Shown here piece after piece: positions 52,694 through 63,614 of a stretch of 64,000 nt of DNA. The DNA is taken from the NCBI GenBank assembly GCA_033557465.1, contig CM066033.1, positions 1,359,141,834-1,359,205,833 on the forward strand, in the 5' to 3' direction. The position numbers were made by a program, and so were the translations under genes. Positions within the stretch are counted from its first letter, which is position 1. Every line of letters starts with the position of its first letter. The notes under the pieces were generated by a model, which ran no database searches, was not told the origin of the DNA, and saw only the letters and a program-made list of their open reading frames with translations. The stretch is from Ichthyophis bannanicus (taxonomy: Eukaryota > Chordata > Amphibia > Gymnophiona > Ichthyophiidae).

Positions 52694-53424
52694 GATACTT
52701 CTGCCTTACCTCCAGCAGGGAGACTGGCTATGCCCCTTGGACCTAAAGGTTGTTTACACACACATTCTCATACATCCAGACCACAGACAATACCTCAGGT
52801 TTGAGGTCGGAGGAAACCACTTTCAATACAAAGTGCTTTCCTTTGGTCTAGCTTCTGCTCCAAGGGTTTTCACCAAATGCCTGGCTGTAGTAGCGGCCTT
52901 CCTCAGAAACCAGGGGATCTTTGTGTTCCCTTACCTAGACGACTGGCTCATAAGAGGCCAGTCAGCCCAGGAGGCTTACCACGCCACAGCTCGCACAATC
53001 GCTCTGCTTCAGCATCTGGGGTTCGTCATCAGTCACACAAAGTCCTCTTTGCTCCCCACCCATGACTTGGAATTCATAGGGGCAAGGCTAGACACCCTGC
53101 AGGCCAGGGGCCTACTTACCACTGGACAGGGCAGACCGCCTGCTGTCTAAGGTGGGCATGGTGAGTCACATACCCCACGTGTCAGCATGGAGGTTCTTAC
53201 GCCTGCTCGGCCACATGGCCTCCACGGTTCATGTTACTCCTTTCGCACGCATGCACATGCGGACAGCTCATGGGACCTTGCGGGACCAGTGGTCACAGGC
53301 CACAGGACGCCTGTCCGACAGAGTGGCAGTATCCAAACCCCTGGTGCAGTCCTTGCAGTGGTGGTCACAATCAGGGAACCTCCTGCAGGGGGGGGGGGGT
53401 TACCGTTCCAGCTTCCCGTGCATA

Positions 53425-54010
53425 CAGTGCATCTCTTCACTTGATCCCTATCAGTTTCCGTATTCACTTTAAGCTTCTCCTTCTGACCTATAAGTGCATT
53501 CACTCTGTGGCTCCTCAGTACCTTTCTTCTCTCATTTCTCCCTATTTCCCCCCTTGTCTACTCTGTTCTTCTTCCCAGTTGCTTCTTACTATGCCCTTCT
53601 CCTCTATTGCCAACTCCAGATTCCGCTCTTTTCAACTTGCTGCTCCTTACACTTGGAATAAACTTCCTTTGTCTATACGTCAGGCATCTTCTTTGCCCCT
53701 CTTCAAACTCAAGTTAAAAGCTCATCTTTTCGCCTCTGCCTTTGGCTCTTGATTTTGCTGTTCTCCTTCCTTCCCCTCTTTTATTTCACCTTTCTTTCTT
53801 CCTCTTACACTTGTTCTTACCTCTTTCCTTTGTCCTGTCTCTCCTGCTCTTGTTTCTTTGCCCTTGTTCTTATCTTTTTTTTCTATTCCTTTTCCTTTGC
53901 TTTGTCTTTTTAGATTGTAAGCTCTTTTGAGCAGTCTTTTTATGTTTTCATTGTACAGCGCTGCGTGCGCCTGGTAGCGCTTTATAAATGCTTAGTAGTA
54001 GTAGTAGTAC
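53425..54010 (+). mobile_element. second LINE 3' end related to the previous one, 5'-truncated
   Basis: Encodes ISFRIHFKLLLLTYKCIHSV, APQYLSSLISP, ANSRFRSFQLAAPYTWNKLP and FKLKLKAHLF, similar to 51971-52693 but a different subfamily. Its 3' end is GTAGCGCTTTATAAATGC followed by TAG repeats. It separates the B2 reverse transcriptase and RNase H domains. Confidence 0.75.
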
Positions 54011-55134
54011 AAGGGTGCTGACCACGCATGCCTCCTTGATGGGCTGGGGGCCCCATTGTCAGGGCTCTTGCACTCAAGGTCAGTGGACTCCTCAGGAGGC
54101 CACACTCCAGATCAACCTGTTGGAACTCCGGGCCATTCACTTAGCTCTAAAAGCCTTTGCTCCTGTCCTCTTCAACCAGTCTGTCTGAGTACAGACAGAC
54201 AACCAGATGGTTATGTTCTATGTGAACAAACAGGGCGGCACAGGATCGCGGATCCTTTGCCAGGAGTCTCTGGACCTCTGTTCCTTCGCAGTTCAACAAA
54301 ACATATCTCTCCATGCAGTTTACCTACCGGGCCAGGAGAACTGCCTGGCGGACAGACTGAGCAGAGTTCTTCAACCCCACGAATGGCAACTGAACAGGGA
54401 GGTCACCCAGAAGATTTTCAACCACTGGGGCCTCCCATCCATGGATCTCTTTGCCAGTCCACAGAATCGTCAGTTGCCCCGGTTTTGCTCCAGACAGCCA
54501 CACCCCCTCAGGGTAGTGGCCGATGCGTTTCTTCTCCCTTGGTCAGGGAGCCTCCTGTATGCTTTTACGCCTACGCCTCTGGTAGCACAGACTCTCTTCA
54601 AGATTCGCAGGGACAAGGCCTGGGTGATCCTGGTAGCGCCCAGATGGCCAAGACAGCCTTGGTTCCCACTTCTTCAACTGGAGGTGGAAACACCTCTCCC
54701 CTTGGGGGTGCAGCCCGACCTCCTCACCCAGGAGCAGGGTTCCCTCATGCACCCCAATCCCAGATCCCTCAATTTGATGGCCTGGCTGCTGAGAGGGGTA
54801 GGCATTGCACCTCTTCTCCTACCCAAAGGGGTAGAAGAAGTATTGTTGGCCTCCAGGAGGCCATCCACCAGAAAATCATATTCTTGTAAATGGCGCAGGT
54901 TCCAAGTGTGGTGTCACCAGCATACTGTGGAACCCTTCTCATCTCAGGTTCCCAAAGTGTTGCAGTACCTGCTTCATCTCTCTGAGCTGGGACTCAAGTC
55001 TAACTCAGTCAGGGTCCTTCTGAGTGCCTTGTTGGCTAACCATGTCCCGATAGACGGTCAGCCTCTCTCGGCTCACCCCTCGGTAGCCAGGTTTCTCAGG
55101 GGCCTGCTCCTGCTGAAACCTCCAATCCGCCCTC

Positions 55135-55139
55135 CGGCG
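55135..55139. repeat. target-site duplication of the retrovirus, left copy
   Basis: CGGCG, repeated at 62417-62421 on the other side. The five-base length is informative for the integrase type. Confidence 0.9.
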
Positions 55140-55540
55140 TGTAAGGGTATCTGTTCTTTCCTTTCCCAGCACTTACCCTTGGGACGTCCTCTAATTCTCT
55201 GGGTCGAGGAATTACCTTATCTTCTCTGTCTGGGATCCCAGGGGAACAAACACACACAAAAACACACACACGTACATAAGTAGCATGTAAGTTTTATTCT
55301 GTATGTTAGAAGTGCAGTCTATCTTTTTATACAGTATCAAAAACATATATACGTCATAAACCCATCCCAGCAGCATAGCCCTGCTCCTAGTATTGCTAAT
55401 TAGCAACCGTACAAACTGGTACCTGTCTCTGTGAAGATCACTGAATCTTGTCTTAGCACAACACATTCCTTTCTATCTAGGTATTCACAGATGGGCCTCA
55501 TGGTCCCTCTGTACAACAAGAAACTTATTTTCCCCTTACA
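55140..55540 (-). repeat. 3' LTR of the endogenous retrovirus
   Basis: Begins TGTAAGGG and ends CCCTTACA, an 8-bp terminal inverted repeat. In the sense (minus) direction a TATAAAAAG box (complement of 55323-55331) precedes AATAAA (complement of 55293-55298) by about 25 bases, supporting the minus orientation. Confidence 0.9.
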
Positions 55541-55555
55541 ATTCCCCCTTTGGGC
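55541..55555 (-). promoter_or_regulatory. polypurine tract
   Basis: Sense strand reads AAAGGGGGAAT immediately before the 3' LTR, the expected priming site for plus-strand DNA synthesis. Confidence 0.75.
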
Positions 55556-55825
55556 CTGTATAGGCCCACTAGAAGAACAGCCTAACAATCTACTACAAAA
55601 TAACTAAACAGGCATTATTAACTGAATATCTGTACGCGGCAGCTCAGATACATCAGCCACCGTGGAAACAGGTGTATAAGAGTACATAAAAGTGGTGGAG
55701 CTCTGTTAGGCCTTCTGACAGCAGCCAAGAACAAATGAAAATATACAACAGAAAAGAACAAGGATTATAAAACCGCTCAATAGGGCAATAATCAGCCCTT
55801 TGAGACCAGCCCAAAGGAAGATACA

Positions 55826-56365
55826 TCAGAGAGTAAGCATGAGAAACTGCTGTAATTGAAGAACAGTATAGAGCAGTATTAGACAGGCTAAAAGCAGAAA
55901 CAATAAAACAATCTGTAGCATTAAAACTAGAGACAGTTTACAGTGGGCAAGGGACCTAGTCATATCCCAAAGAGGGGCGAGTAACACCAATGTTATACAA
56001 GAAATTAGAAAAAGAAACATGGGGCTGGGTGCAGTTTAAATTGTCAAGTACAGTAAACTTCTGCATTTCACACAGATTAGAAGGTACAGTAATGAGACAT
56101 GTTGAGAGAAAAGCTCCAGCTTGTAGCGAGCTGCGCACACAAAGGTAAGGCAGTCTGGGCAAGTAGTATTGCCGTATTAACAGTTCCAGAGATGGGCTGA
56201 AGGAGGCACCACCTGAGTGGTAGGAGGAGTCAACACATTCTTGTGCGTGATGGTCAGGAGGCTGGAGGGCGGTCTGGAACCGAAGATGTCAGTGGAGATG
56301 ATACACATTTGATTCTTGACGAATGGATCCACGAAGGGCAGGAGTCCCACAGGATGGCTGTCCAT
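55826..56365 (-). pseudogene. probable env remnant with a hydrophobic membrane-like segment
   Basis: Short minus-strand frames 56365-56177, 56162-55956 and 56020-55826. The last contains a strongly hydrophobic stretch (LMLQIVLLFLLLACLILLY) that could be a transmembrane anchor. The position just upstream of the 3' LTR suits env. No cleavage site or immunosuppressive-type motif was recognised, so the call is tentative. Confidence 0.4.
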
Positions 56366-56629
56366 GTGATGGCGATCACTGTAGTTGGAGGTCCGTAGGG
56401 CGGGTCTAGGGTACTGTGCTTGTGAGGTGCTCTGACCTGTACCTGGTCACCATCCTTGAAGGGATATGTTGGTTCGGTACCTCTAGGCCGAAAGCTGCTT
56501 TTCTTCAGGAGTCTTCTCCTCTCCTCTCCAGTTGCTAGGGCCTTGGCTGCCCCAGTGTCAGCTACTTATCATCCTGGTCCTGAAGCCAGATCTATAGATG
56601 GAGAATGTTTCCAGCGAGGGCAATGGCTT

Positions 56630-56760
56630 CAGGATCTTTTAGCCGCCACCTTCACTGTAATCGATGTTATCAAAAGAACTTGGAACGGTCCCATACTGGA
56701 AAAGGGGCTTGTACTGTGTGCTGGTGGTATGTCTTTACCAAAATCCAGTCTCAGGATTGA
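56630..56760 (-). pseudogene. integrase C-terminal remnant (GPF/Y-like motif)
   Basis: A minus-strand frame contains SMGPFQVLLITSITVKVAA, resembling the C-terminal GPF/Y module of gamma-type and related retroviral integrases. Stops on both sides show it is a fragment. No HHCC or DDE blocks were found upstream. Confidence 0.55.
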
Positions 56761-56905
56761 AAGAAAAGAGCTGAGTCATCCAACAGAAAGGACTGGACCT
56801 GCTGAGCATACCTGTGGAGGGAAGAGAGTTGCCTCTGCTGCTAGGAAATACAAGAGATCAAATGTGAGGCTCAGGACTATAAAAAGTAAGCAGTCTTCCA
56901 TATAA

Positions 56906-58130
56906 CAGTTCAAAGGGAGAAAATTTTCAGTCTACTCCCTTAGGGCAATTTTTTTTTTTCTGTGTTGAACAGAGTCAAAGGCAAGACAGTTTAGTTTCTT
57001 TACAAAGTTTTTTAAGGTTTCGGAGGTTCCCCCCTTCGTGGATTGCTGTTTGCATACAACAGCCAAATCCTAAGCAACTCAATTTAACTACTACATTTTG
57101 ACAAGATGCCCACACTTCCTCAATTGTTCCACAATTTTAGAATTATACCAATTTGTAAAAATTTGTGTAGGTAACTTTCCTCCCTTACCTTCATGTGTTG
57201 GGCCAGGACACATAGAGGCAAAAAGGGATAAAAGCATCTGAAAAGCACCACATGGCCAGTGTGGGTCTCCCCAAAGCTCATTAGGATGAAAAGTGCACTC
57301 AGCCTATCTCCAAGTGTCTATTTCCAATTATTGGGTATATCTCTGGGCTAGATGACTTCCAAAATTGGAGTTAATGGGGATGGCATAATCAAATATTGTA
57401 GAATATTCATTGTCAGTTTTCTTTCTAGGTGGATACATCATTTCACATTTCAATTTACCCTCACCATTTTATAATATTAATCTGAGTTCTCTTTTCCAAC
57501 ATGAATATTCCATCACACTCCTCTCAACACCACTTATTTTTCCACTTACATCATTCCATCCAACTACATGCATAGGTCCTTCTGTCTTGTTTATACCATA
57601 CTAGTGTATCCTTATTTGGCAAGGCTGCTAAGAACATCAAACAATTGTTAAAAACTTAGTATTGTTGTAAACAAAAGGTATGTATAAAATATAAATGTAG
57701 ATCCTTTTCAGTAAGCATAACAATATGAGTAAACAGTGCTCATTCTAATTAGCAACTGCCTAAACAAAATATAGGTAAAGCCCTTACAATATAGACTAGT
57801 GCTTCACGGCATTTTATAACATCAATCCCAATAGGAAGGAGTATGGCTTCTAACAGAACGGCCACATATCTCTCAGGTGTGACTAACGAATATTTGAGGA
57901 CTGATCTTATAACTGCAGTGTTCACAAGGAGATGTGTAAGCTACTCATGGTGTCAAAAAGATCCCTTTTGACGTGAGAGGCCTAAGAAGGTTCAAGGCAT
58001 TTGTGGTTGGGCTTCATGGCGATACTTCCTCGGGTTCTTCTTGGCCTACTTTCCCCTGCCTATCCATCTCTCTGCCGAGGCATAAATATACAAGGTTCAT
58101 GTTCTTCAGGCCTTGGGGGTCCTCGAGGAG
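56906..58130. other. retroviral interior, no recognisable coding sequence
   Basis: A/T-rich with short frames only. Between a gag knuckle and an integrase tail one expects about 3 kb of pol. About 1.4 kb remains here, so a large deletion or replacement is likely. Confidence 0.5.
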
Positions 58131-58137
58131 TCTTAAA

Positions 58138-58179
58138 GCAGTCAGAATTCCGGTGGCCCAGATCATCACACTCGGAGCA
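58138..58179 (-). pseudogene. gag nucleocapsid zinc knuckle
   Basis: The minus strand reads C-SE-C-DDLG-H-RNSD-C, an exact Cx2Cx4Hx4C knuckle, followed by basic and proline-rich residues (FKTPRGPPRPEE). This marks the 3' part of gag and confirms the minus orientation. The flanking frame is short. Confidence 0.8.
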
Positions 58180-58218
58180 GCACGTTTATTGCCTTTCCCA
58201 AGGCTGTAGCCTCACCTT

Positions 58219-58257
58219 CTGTCTCTCTCTCTCTCTCTCTCTCTTTTTCTCTCTCTG
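58219..58257. repeat. CT microsatellite
   Basis: TCTCTC runs totalling about 35 bases with one T interruption. Confidence 0.85.
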
Positions 58258-60660
58258 ATTCTTTTTTTCCAAACCGCCCCTGGATCGTTGCTGACAAGCA
58301 AGACCTTGGTTTGGGGTTATTGGGTTGTTGTTTTTTTCAAGGATCTCAAGTTAATGTTATTGTTTTATTTGTCTACTAACATTACAAATATTCTCATATT
58401 TCCTGGGAACTAAGCTCCATCTTTCCACTAAATGTGATCTATGTGCTTGGGAACAAAGCAATTTTAGATCAGCCTCTTTCCAAAATTCTATAATTTCTGT
58501 GTATACTGAACCCCTACATAAATGTACTGCTACAAGTATTTTGGTAACATAAGTGCAAGTGTGTAAACTAAAGAAAATTCGTATGTCATAGTGCTACAAT
58601 ATACTGTATTCCTAAAACTGAAATGTTAAAAACTTTCAAAACAAAGTACAATTTTTTTTTTCTCTGGACCCCAACACATAAAATTCAAATACAGAAAAAC
58701 AGATGAATTTATCCTAAAATCCAATATTGTAATAAATTAAACTGGAAAGATCAATATAGCCAGCACCCATGGTACTACTGTCCTGTTCATTAGCCATCTG
58801 CACCGAGCTAAACAATGCAAAGTAATTAACTTAAAATCTTACAGTTCAGGAAACAGACATTCAAATAACATGAAACTGCAAAAAGGTGAATTCAGAATCA
58901 TACTTTGTCACATTTAAATTAAAACCTTATACATAATACTTGAGACTGGTATCAAACTGATCTGAAACAGTGAAGTTATTTTAAAACAATTTGCTTAGAG
59001 TAACAGTTCAACCTTGATGTTATCTCAAACACAAATAGCAAAGTAAACAGCAGGTCTCTCTTGTGCCCAGATTCCTTCAGGCAAATGCAGATTACTATAT
59101 AGTTGAACAAGAGAGAGAAAAGTTCTAAATATTAAGAGTTTAAAAATAAAAAGTTGTGTTGCTTGAGAATTGTCACTAATTGTGATTACTATTAAATTCC
59201 TATAGTTACAACTCTTTGTGTTTTATAACAGATTGCAATTTTTTATAATTTTTTATTTATTTATTTATTTTGAACTTAGCAGGCCCAAAACACGTACCTC
59301 AAATCTACTACACTGAACCATTTGTGGTCATGCAGAATTTTGCTCAACAAGATATATAAGGGTTTAGGACCACAGGATGCTGGGTCTAGACAAGCTTATT
59401 CAAATTCCTTAAATGCTGCCCCATCCACTAAAACATATGACAGAGGTTTTTAATTTAAACAGAAGACAAATCAAAGCTTACAAGTGCTTTCTTAAGAAAT
59501 TTCACCCTGCATAATGAACTAGACCCTCGGGGTATTTGGAGCCCACCCCTCTCCCTTGATTTCTCCACTTCAGACTTACCAGTCACATAAAGGGTTAACA
59601 CCTAACAAATCCAGGCAACCAAAACAGCAGGAGGAGGGATACTTTCCTTTGTGCAAAGGAAACAACAGTATTTCATCATTAGCATCTTACAGTTCTTATC
59701 ATTCTCCCCCTTTTCCTTACCGCAGTCTGTGCACAGAATTACTTAATTGCTGCAGTGCTTGCTTTTAAAGCAATGATTTCCACAATTTGGTTCACAACAC
59801 CTCTGCTCTGTTTAACCCAAGGATCATTTCCAACTAGCAGAGAAACCTCTCTGCGGAGGAGGAGGTGAGACTGTTGAAATCAACAGGACGCGTCTTCGCA
59901 CCTCCACTCAGCAGGAGTCACTCTACTGTGGGAAAATCCCAGCGAGCCCCAGCTTGTATTTACACCTTTACCTGTGGCCAATTCACCTTTGGCCAACCTG
60001 GCCAATGAGACTCAGAGAGGAATATTGTGAAGCAGGTTAAGAGCTCTTTTAGTATTTTTATTATTCAGTACATTGCTATAGCAATGGGTGTCTAAATACA
60101 GACACATCCTTTTACATATTTCAGTGACAGTTATACCATTGAGTACAAAATTAATTTTTTTGGTTTGTTTTTTCTATTTAGCTTGTCTTCTTACAATATG
60201 GCAATAAATAGACACACTGCAATTAAATAATAATTTACGTTTTAGTATGCCGTTTAACTTTAGGTTTCTGTTCTGTCTGCCTGTCCGTAGCCTTTGAACA
60301 ACAAAGAACAGGAAGGGAGGGGGAGGGAAGAGCTGAGCATGTGTCGCTCAGGCTCTGCTATCTCCAGATGCAGCAGGTTACAGCACACATCGAAAAGCAT
60401 CTAAAAGAATTACTTGTACTTAATTTTAGTATTTATAAACACAACAAAGTAAACTGCTAAAAACCTAACTCCTCCCTCAGTGATTAGGAGATTCGGAATC
60501 TACGGGGGAGGCCCCGGGGGGGGGGTACAGGAGTACAACTGGAATACAAAGTCTGCTTAACAATAGATTTAAACCTAATGAAAACCGGGCTGGTCCCCTT
60601 CACCCAGGAACCCCCTCCTTTTCCTTAGCTAAAAAAGACAGGAAAGGCTTGGAAGAATAG
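58258..60660. other. retroviral interior, unassigned A/T-rich DNA
   Basis: 2.4 kb without a coding frame or named repeat. Around 59820-60010 the composition rises in GC (ACGCGTCTTCGCACCTCC), which could be part of another inserted repeat. I cannot classify it. Confidence 0.4.
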
Positions 60661-60666
60661 AGAGAG

Positions 60667-61432
60667 AAATTTATTTATTTATTTATTTATTTAACTGCAT
60701 TTATATACCGCTTTTCACCGGGTCAAAGCGGTGTAACATATAACATAAGGGGGGGGGGCAATTTTTCAGGGTGGGGCCATCACCAAGGGGCAACAATTAA
60801 TGATTTGGGTAGACATAGACATGTATACTTCTGCTGAATCTAAGTATTAGATCATGCGGATAGGGTGGTATTTCTGTTCAGAGATGTTCACGGAATAGGA
60901 TTGTCTTCAGCTGTTTTTTAAATGATGTGATGTCAGCGTTGTTCCTGATGTGGTTCGGTAGAGAGTTCCAGAGGGATGGAGCATAAAGTTCGAAGGCTCT
61001 GTTGCAGGTCCGTTGTGTGGATTTGGTTCTTTTGTGGGGGACGGTGATGGAGTTATTGGAGGAATGTCTGGTTGATCTGTTGTGGGATGGGTGAGGCAGT
61101 AGGGGGTGGAGTGAGGTGTTCCGTGTTTGGTGGATAGTCTTGTGGATGAGTAGGATAGCTTTGTACTTGATTCTTGCTTGTATTGGAAGGAAGTGGAGGT
61201 CTCTTAGGATTGGGGTGATGTGATCCCGGTTTTTTGCATTCTGAATAATCCTTGCTGAAGTATTTAAGGCAGTTCGGAGGGGGTTGGTGTGTGAGGCAGG
61301 AAGTCCATGGTAGATTATGTTGCAGAAATCCAGATGAGGGAGTGTCACAGCTTGCATTACTGTCCTGAAGTCATGAGGTTCTAGGAGGGGTCGGAGGCGT
61401 TGAACAGTTTTAGCTTTGTGGATAAATAAACA
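60667..61432 (-). pseudogene. L2 LINE 3' fragment inside the retrovirus, minus strand
   Basis: An open minus-strand frame (61567-60878) has L2 C-terminal RT blocks from about 61430: RLRPLLEPHDFRTVMQAV, HLDFCNIIYHGLPASH, ILRDLHFLPIQARIKYK and FKKQLKTILFREHL. The 3' UTR holds the CCGC/GCGG hairpin (plus strand ACCGCTTTTCACC and CAAAGCGGTGT) and the AAAT tail appears as TTTA repeats at 60669-60692. Residues encoded above 61432 are not L2. 5'-truncated insertion. Confidence 0.82.
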
Positions 61433-61870
61433 CTGCTTGTCACTTGCATTCCAGGGACTTGGAGTCATCGGTTTTACCTTCACCAGAGACTGGGGGGTGT
61501 CGTTTAGGCACATAGATAAACTAAGCACAGTAAACATGCTAACAGACTTCTTCTGCAGAATTAGCAAATGTCCGGTAACCTATACCGACAGCATATGTAG
61601 GATGCCTTTTTTAACTGCAGTTTTAAACCTTATCACAACATGTAGCTGCACACACACTCCCGCGGATTCTGGAGCGGTCCCCTTACCTTGGGACCCCCCC
61701 ATCCTCTAATTAATTCACAACAAACGCACGTCTGGCCACTTGCTGTCTGCACAGTACCCGTCACTAGCGCTCTCACTTCGGAGTACGGCAGGGGCATCTA
61801 ACCAAACTCACACAAGCCACAGAGAAGGAAAAGGATATTACCACAGACCCAGCAGGACGTTCCTGTTATT
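61433..61870. other. retroviral leader region, unassigned
   Basis: No domain recognised. It lies between the L2 insertion and the hairpin repeats downstream of the primer-binding site. Confidence 0.4.
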
Positions 61871-61874
61871 CACT

Positions 61875-61980
61875 GCGCTACCCAAGCGCATTTTTCCAGC
61901 GCTACCCAAGCGCATTCCCAAGACGAGCTACCAAAGCAACGTCAATTAAAAAATCCTTGTGCAGCTACCAAAGCGGCTTC
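61875..61980 (-). repeat. hairpin repeats in the retroviral leader
   Basis: Two exact copies of GCGCTACCCAAGCGCA (61875-61890, 61899-61914) form GCGCT/AGCGC stems, followed by two related AGCTACCAAAGC units (61927-61937, 61964-61974). Confidence 0.8.
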
Positions 61981-62003
61981 AATTTAGAAAGTGCAACGGG
62001 GAA

Positions 62004-62022
62004 ATCCCAACTTCTGACACCA
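62004..62022 (-). promoter_or_regulatory. retroviral primer-binding site, tRNA-Leu type
   Basis: Sense strand TGGTGTCAGAAGTTGGGAT, three bases from the 5' LTR. It is complementary to a leucine tRNA 3' end (known TGGTGTCAGAAGTGGGAT-type sites) with one extra base. Confidence 0.75.
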
Positions 62023-62025
62023 AAT

Positions 62026-62416
62026 TGTAAGGGTATCTGTTCTTTCCTTTCCCAGCACTTACCCTTGGGACGTCCTCTAATTCTCTGGGTCGAGGAATTA
62101 CCTTATCTTCTCTGTCTGGGATCCCAGGGGAACAAACGCACACACACGCACATAAGTAGCATGTAAGTTTTATTTCGTATGTTAGAAGTGCAGTCTATCT
62201 TTTTATACAGTATCAAAAACATATATACGTCATAAACCCATCCCAGCAGCATAGCCCTGCTCCTAGTATTGCTAATTAGCAACCGTACAAACTGGTACCT
62301 GTCTCTGTGAAGATCACTGAATCTTATCTTAGCACAACACATTCCTTTCTATCTAGGTATTCACAGATGGGCCTCATGGTCCCTCTGTACAACAAGAAAC
62401 TTATTTTCCCCTTACA
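62026..62416 (-). repeat. 5' LTR of the endogenous retrovirus
   Basis: Nearly identical to 55140-55540, with a shorter CA repeat (10 bases fewer) and about three other differences. Same TG...CA ends. Target duplication CGGCG follows at 62417-62421. Confidence 0.9.
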
Positions 62417-63261
62417 CGGCGACTGAGTGGGATCTCAACGTGGTCTTGCAGCAATTTACTCGCCCTCCTTTCGAGCCGATGTCCACTTGCCATCTGCGCT
62501 TCCTCTCCTGGAAGGTGCTATTCCTGGTAGCGCTCGCGTCGGCTAGGCGTGTGAGTGAGCTGCAAGCTGTAGTGTCAGATAGGCCGTACACATGGTTTTA
62601 CAAGAACAGGGTAGTGCTCCTCACACACCCCAAGTTCCTCTCAAAAGTGGTTTTCTAGTTTCACCTCAATCAAGAATGGTTCTTCCAACCTTCTTTCCCA
62701 GGCCACATACCAACAAGGCAGAAGCAGTTCTGCATACCCTGGACTGTAAGAGGGCGCTCGCCTTCTACCTGGAGCGTATGCGGGGACATCGGAGGGCTTC
62801 TCAGCTCTTCGTCTCTTATGACCCTAGTAAACTGTGTCTACTGGTCTCGAAGCGCACGTTATCCACCTGGGTGGCAGACTGCATCGTCTGGGCATACAGG
62901 GCAGCTGACCTTCAGCTGCAGGGTCGTATCAGGGCCCACTGTGTCAGGGCTAAGGCCGCATCAGTAGCTAATCACCGCTCTGTTCTGTTGGCAGACATCT
63001 GCCGGGCCGCAACTTGGTCTTCAAGCCAGACTTTTGCAGCCCATTACTGCCTGGAGAGGGAGTCCCGATGGGACAGCGTTTTCGGTCAGGCGGTACTCCG
63101 GAATCTATTTGAGATTTAGGCAACTCTGACCCTCCGGCCCTCTGGTGTGAGGCTACCGTGGGGGATGCATTCTCTGAGAAAGTTCTCTCGCTGCTGTTGC
63201 GGCTCACCAAGAGGGAGCCTTTTTTCAGCTATAGGTTCTCGGTAGCCAGTAGCTAGGGATT

Positions 63262-63359
63262 CCCATATGTGAGGACTGACTTCCTGCTTGTTCCTGGAGA
63301 AAGCGTAGTTACTAACCTGTAACAGGTGTTCTCCAGGGACAGCAGGAATCAGTCCTCAC
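63262..63359 (+). repeat. DIRS-B2 internal complementary region
   Basis: Complement of left end to CCTGGAG, then AAAGCGTAGTTACTAACCTG, the complement of the right end, as in B1. Confidence 0.9.
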
Positions 63360-63427
63360 GACCCTCCCCTGGAGTTGCAGTCCTATTGCTTTTTATTCAT
63401 TTTGCCATCTTTTTAGCTATGTCATCT

Positions 63428-63614
63428 GACTGAGCAAGATGGCACCCTTTGGCAGGAAGGGGATCGAGCATGAACGAGTCATTCCCTAAGGCTTTCTTTG
63501 AAAGCTGGGGAAATTGCTCCGCACGAGGTCTCCGTTGGCGCTGACGTCACCCATATGTGTGGACTGATTCCTGCTGTCCCTGGAGAACACCTGTTATAGG
63601 TGAGTAACTACGCT
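63428..63614 (+). repeat. DIRS-B2 right inverted terminal repeat
   Basis: From GACTGAGCAAGATGGC outward, with the extra outer segment ending GTGAGTAACTACGCT at 63614. Confidence 0.88.

Larger units (their letters stand above)
51599..54830 (+). pseudogene. DIRS-B2 reverse transcriptase, RNase H and methyltransferase-like domains, interrupted twice
   Basis: The N-terminal RT block (GGRLSLYAHRW, ILDLRNLNKFLVRE) runs to 51970, where a LINE is inserted. It resumes at 52694 with LLPYLQQGDWLC, FGLASAPRVFTK and FPYLDDWLIRG. A frame break near 53130 is followed by RFLRLLGHMASTVHV. A 12-base G run at 53388-53399 and a second LINE lie before RNase H (RVLTTHASLMGWG, LLELRAIHLALKAF). TGA at 54186-54188 is an in-frame stop within RNase H. 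From 54207 the frame is clean: MFYVNKQGGTGS, NCLADRLSR, MDLFASPQNRQLPRFCSR and YAFTPTPLV. It passes directly into the recombinase with no stop. Confidence 0.88.
55140..62416 (-). mobile_element. endogenous retrovirus (LTR retrotransposon), minus strand, interior decayed
   Basis: 7.28 kb bounded by 401- and 391-bp LTRs that differ mainly in a CA repeat and about three other bases. The minus-strand order is 5' LTR (62026-62416), primer-binding site, leader, gag zinc knuckle, integrase tail, env-like scraps, polypurine tract, 3' LTR (55140-55540). No long retroviral ORF survives: protease, reverse transcriptase and most integrase motifs were not found. It splits the B2 recombinase. Confidence 0.9.
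54831..63119 (+). pseudogene. DIRS-B2 tyrosine recombinase, split by the endogenous retrovirus
   Basis: The N-terminal part, 54831-55139 (VEEVLLASRRPSTRKSYSCK), is in frame with the upstream methyltransferase-like domain, showing the fused layout. The retrovirus interrupts it in the RPPA codons. Beyond it, 62422-62658 has LSWKVLFLVALASARRVSEL with the catalytic Arg and stops at TAG after KVVF. 62690-63119 holds HTLDCKRALAFYLE, AHCVRAKAAS (His/Arg box) and AHYCLERES (Tyr), ending LRNLFEI. Dead because of the insertion, a stop and an indel near 62680. Confidence 0.88.
48932..63614 (+). mobile_element. DIRS-B2, old DIRS-B copy with four later insertions
   Basis: Left end CTCCAGGAACAAGCTGG and right end GGTGAGTAACTACGCT match B1. 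It is interrupted by a SINE (49386-49688), LINE 3' ends (51971-52693 and about 53425-54010) and an endogenous retrovirus (55140-62416). Without them it is about 5.8 kb, as B1. It is more A/T-rich and more damaged than B1. Flanks show no target duplication. Confidence 0.9.

Noticed and set aside
56456..56905. 149-codon plus-strand ORF inside the retrovirus
   Set aside because: The retrovirus reads on the minus strand here (integrase tail motif). The plus frame has no domain.
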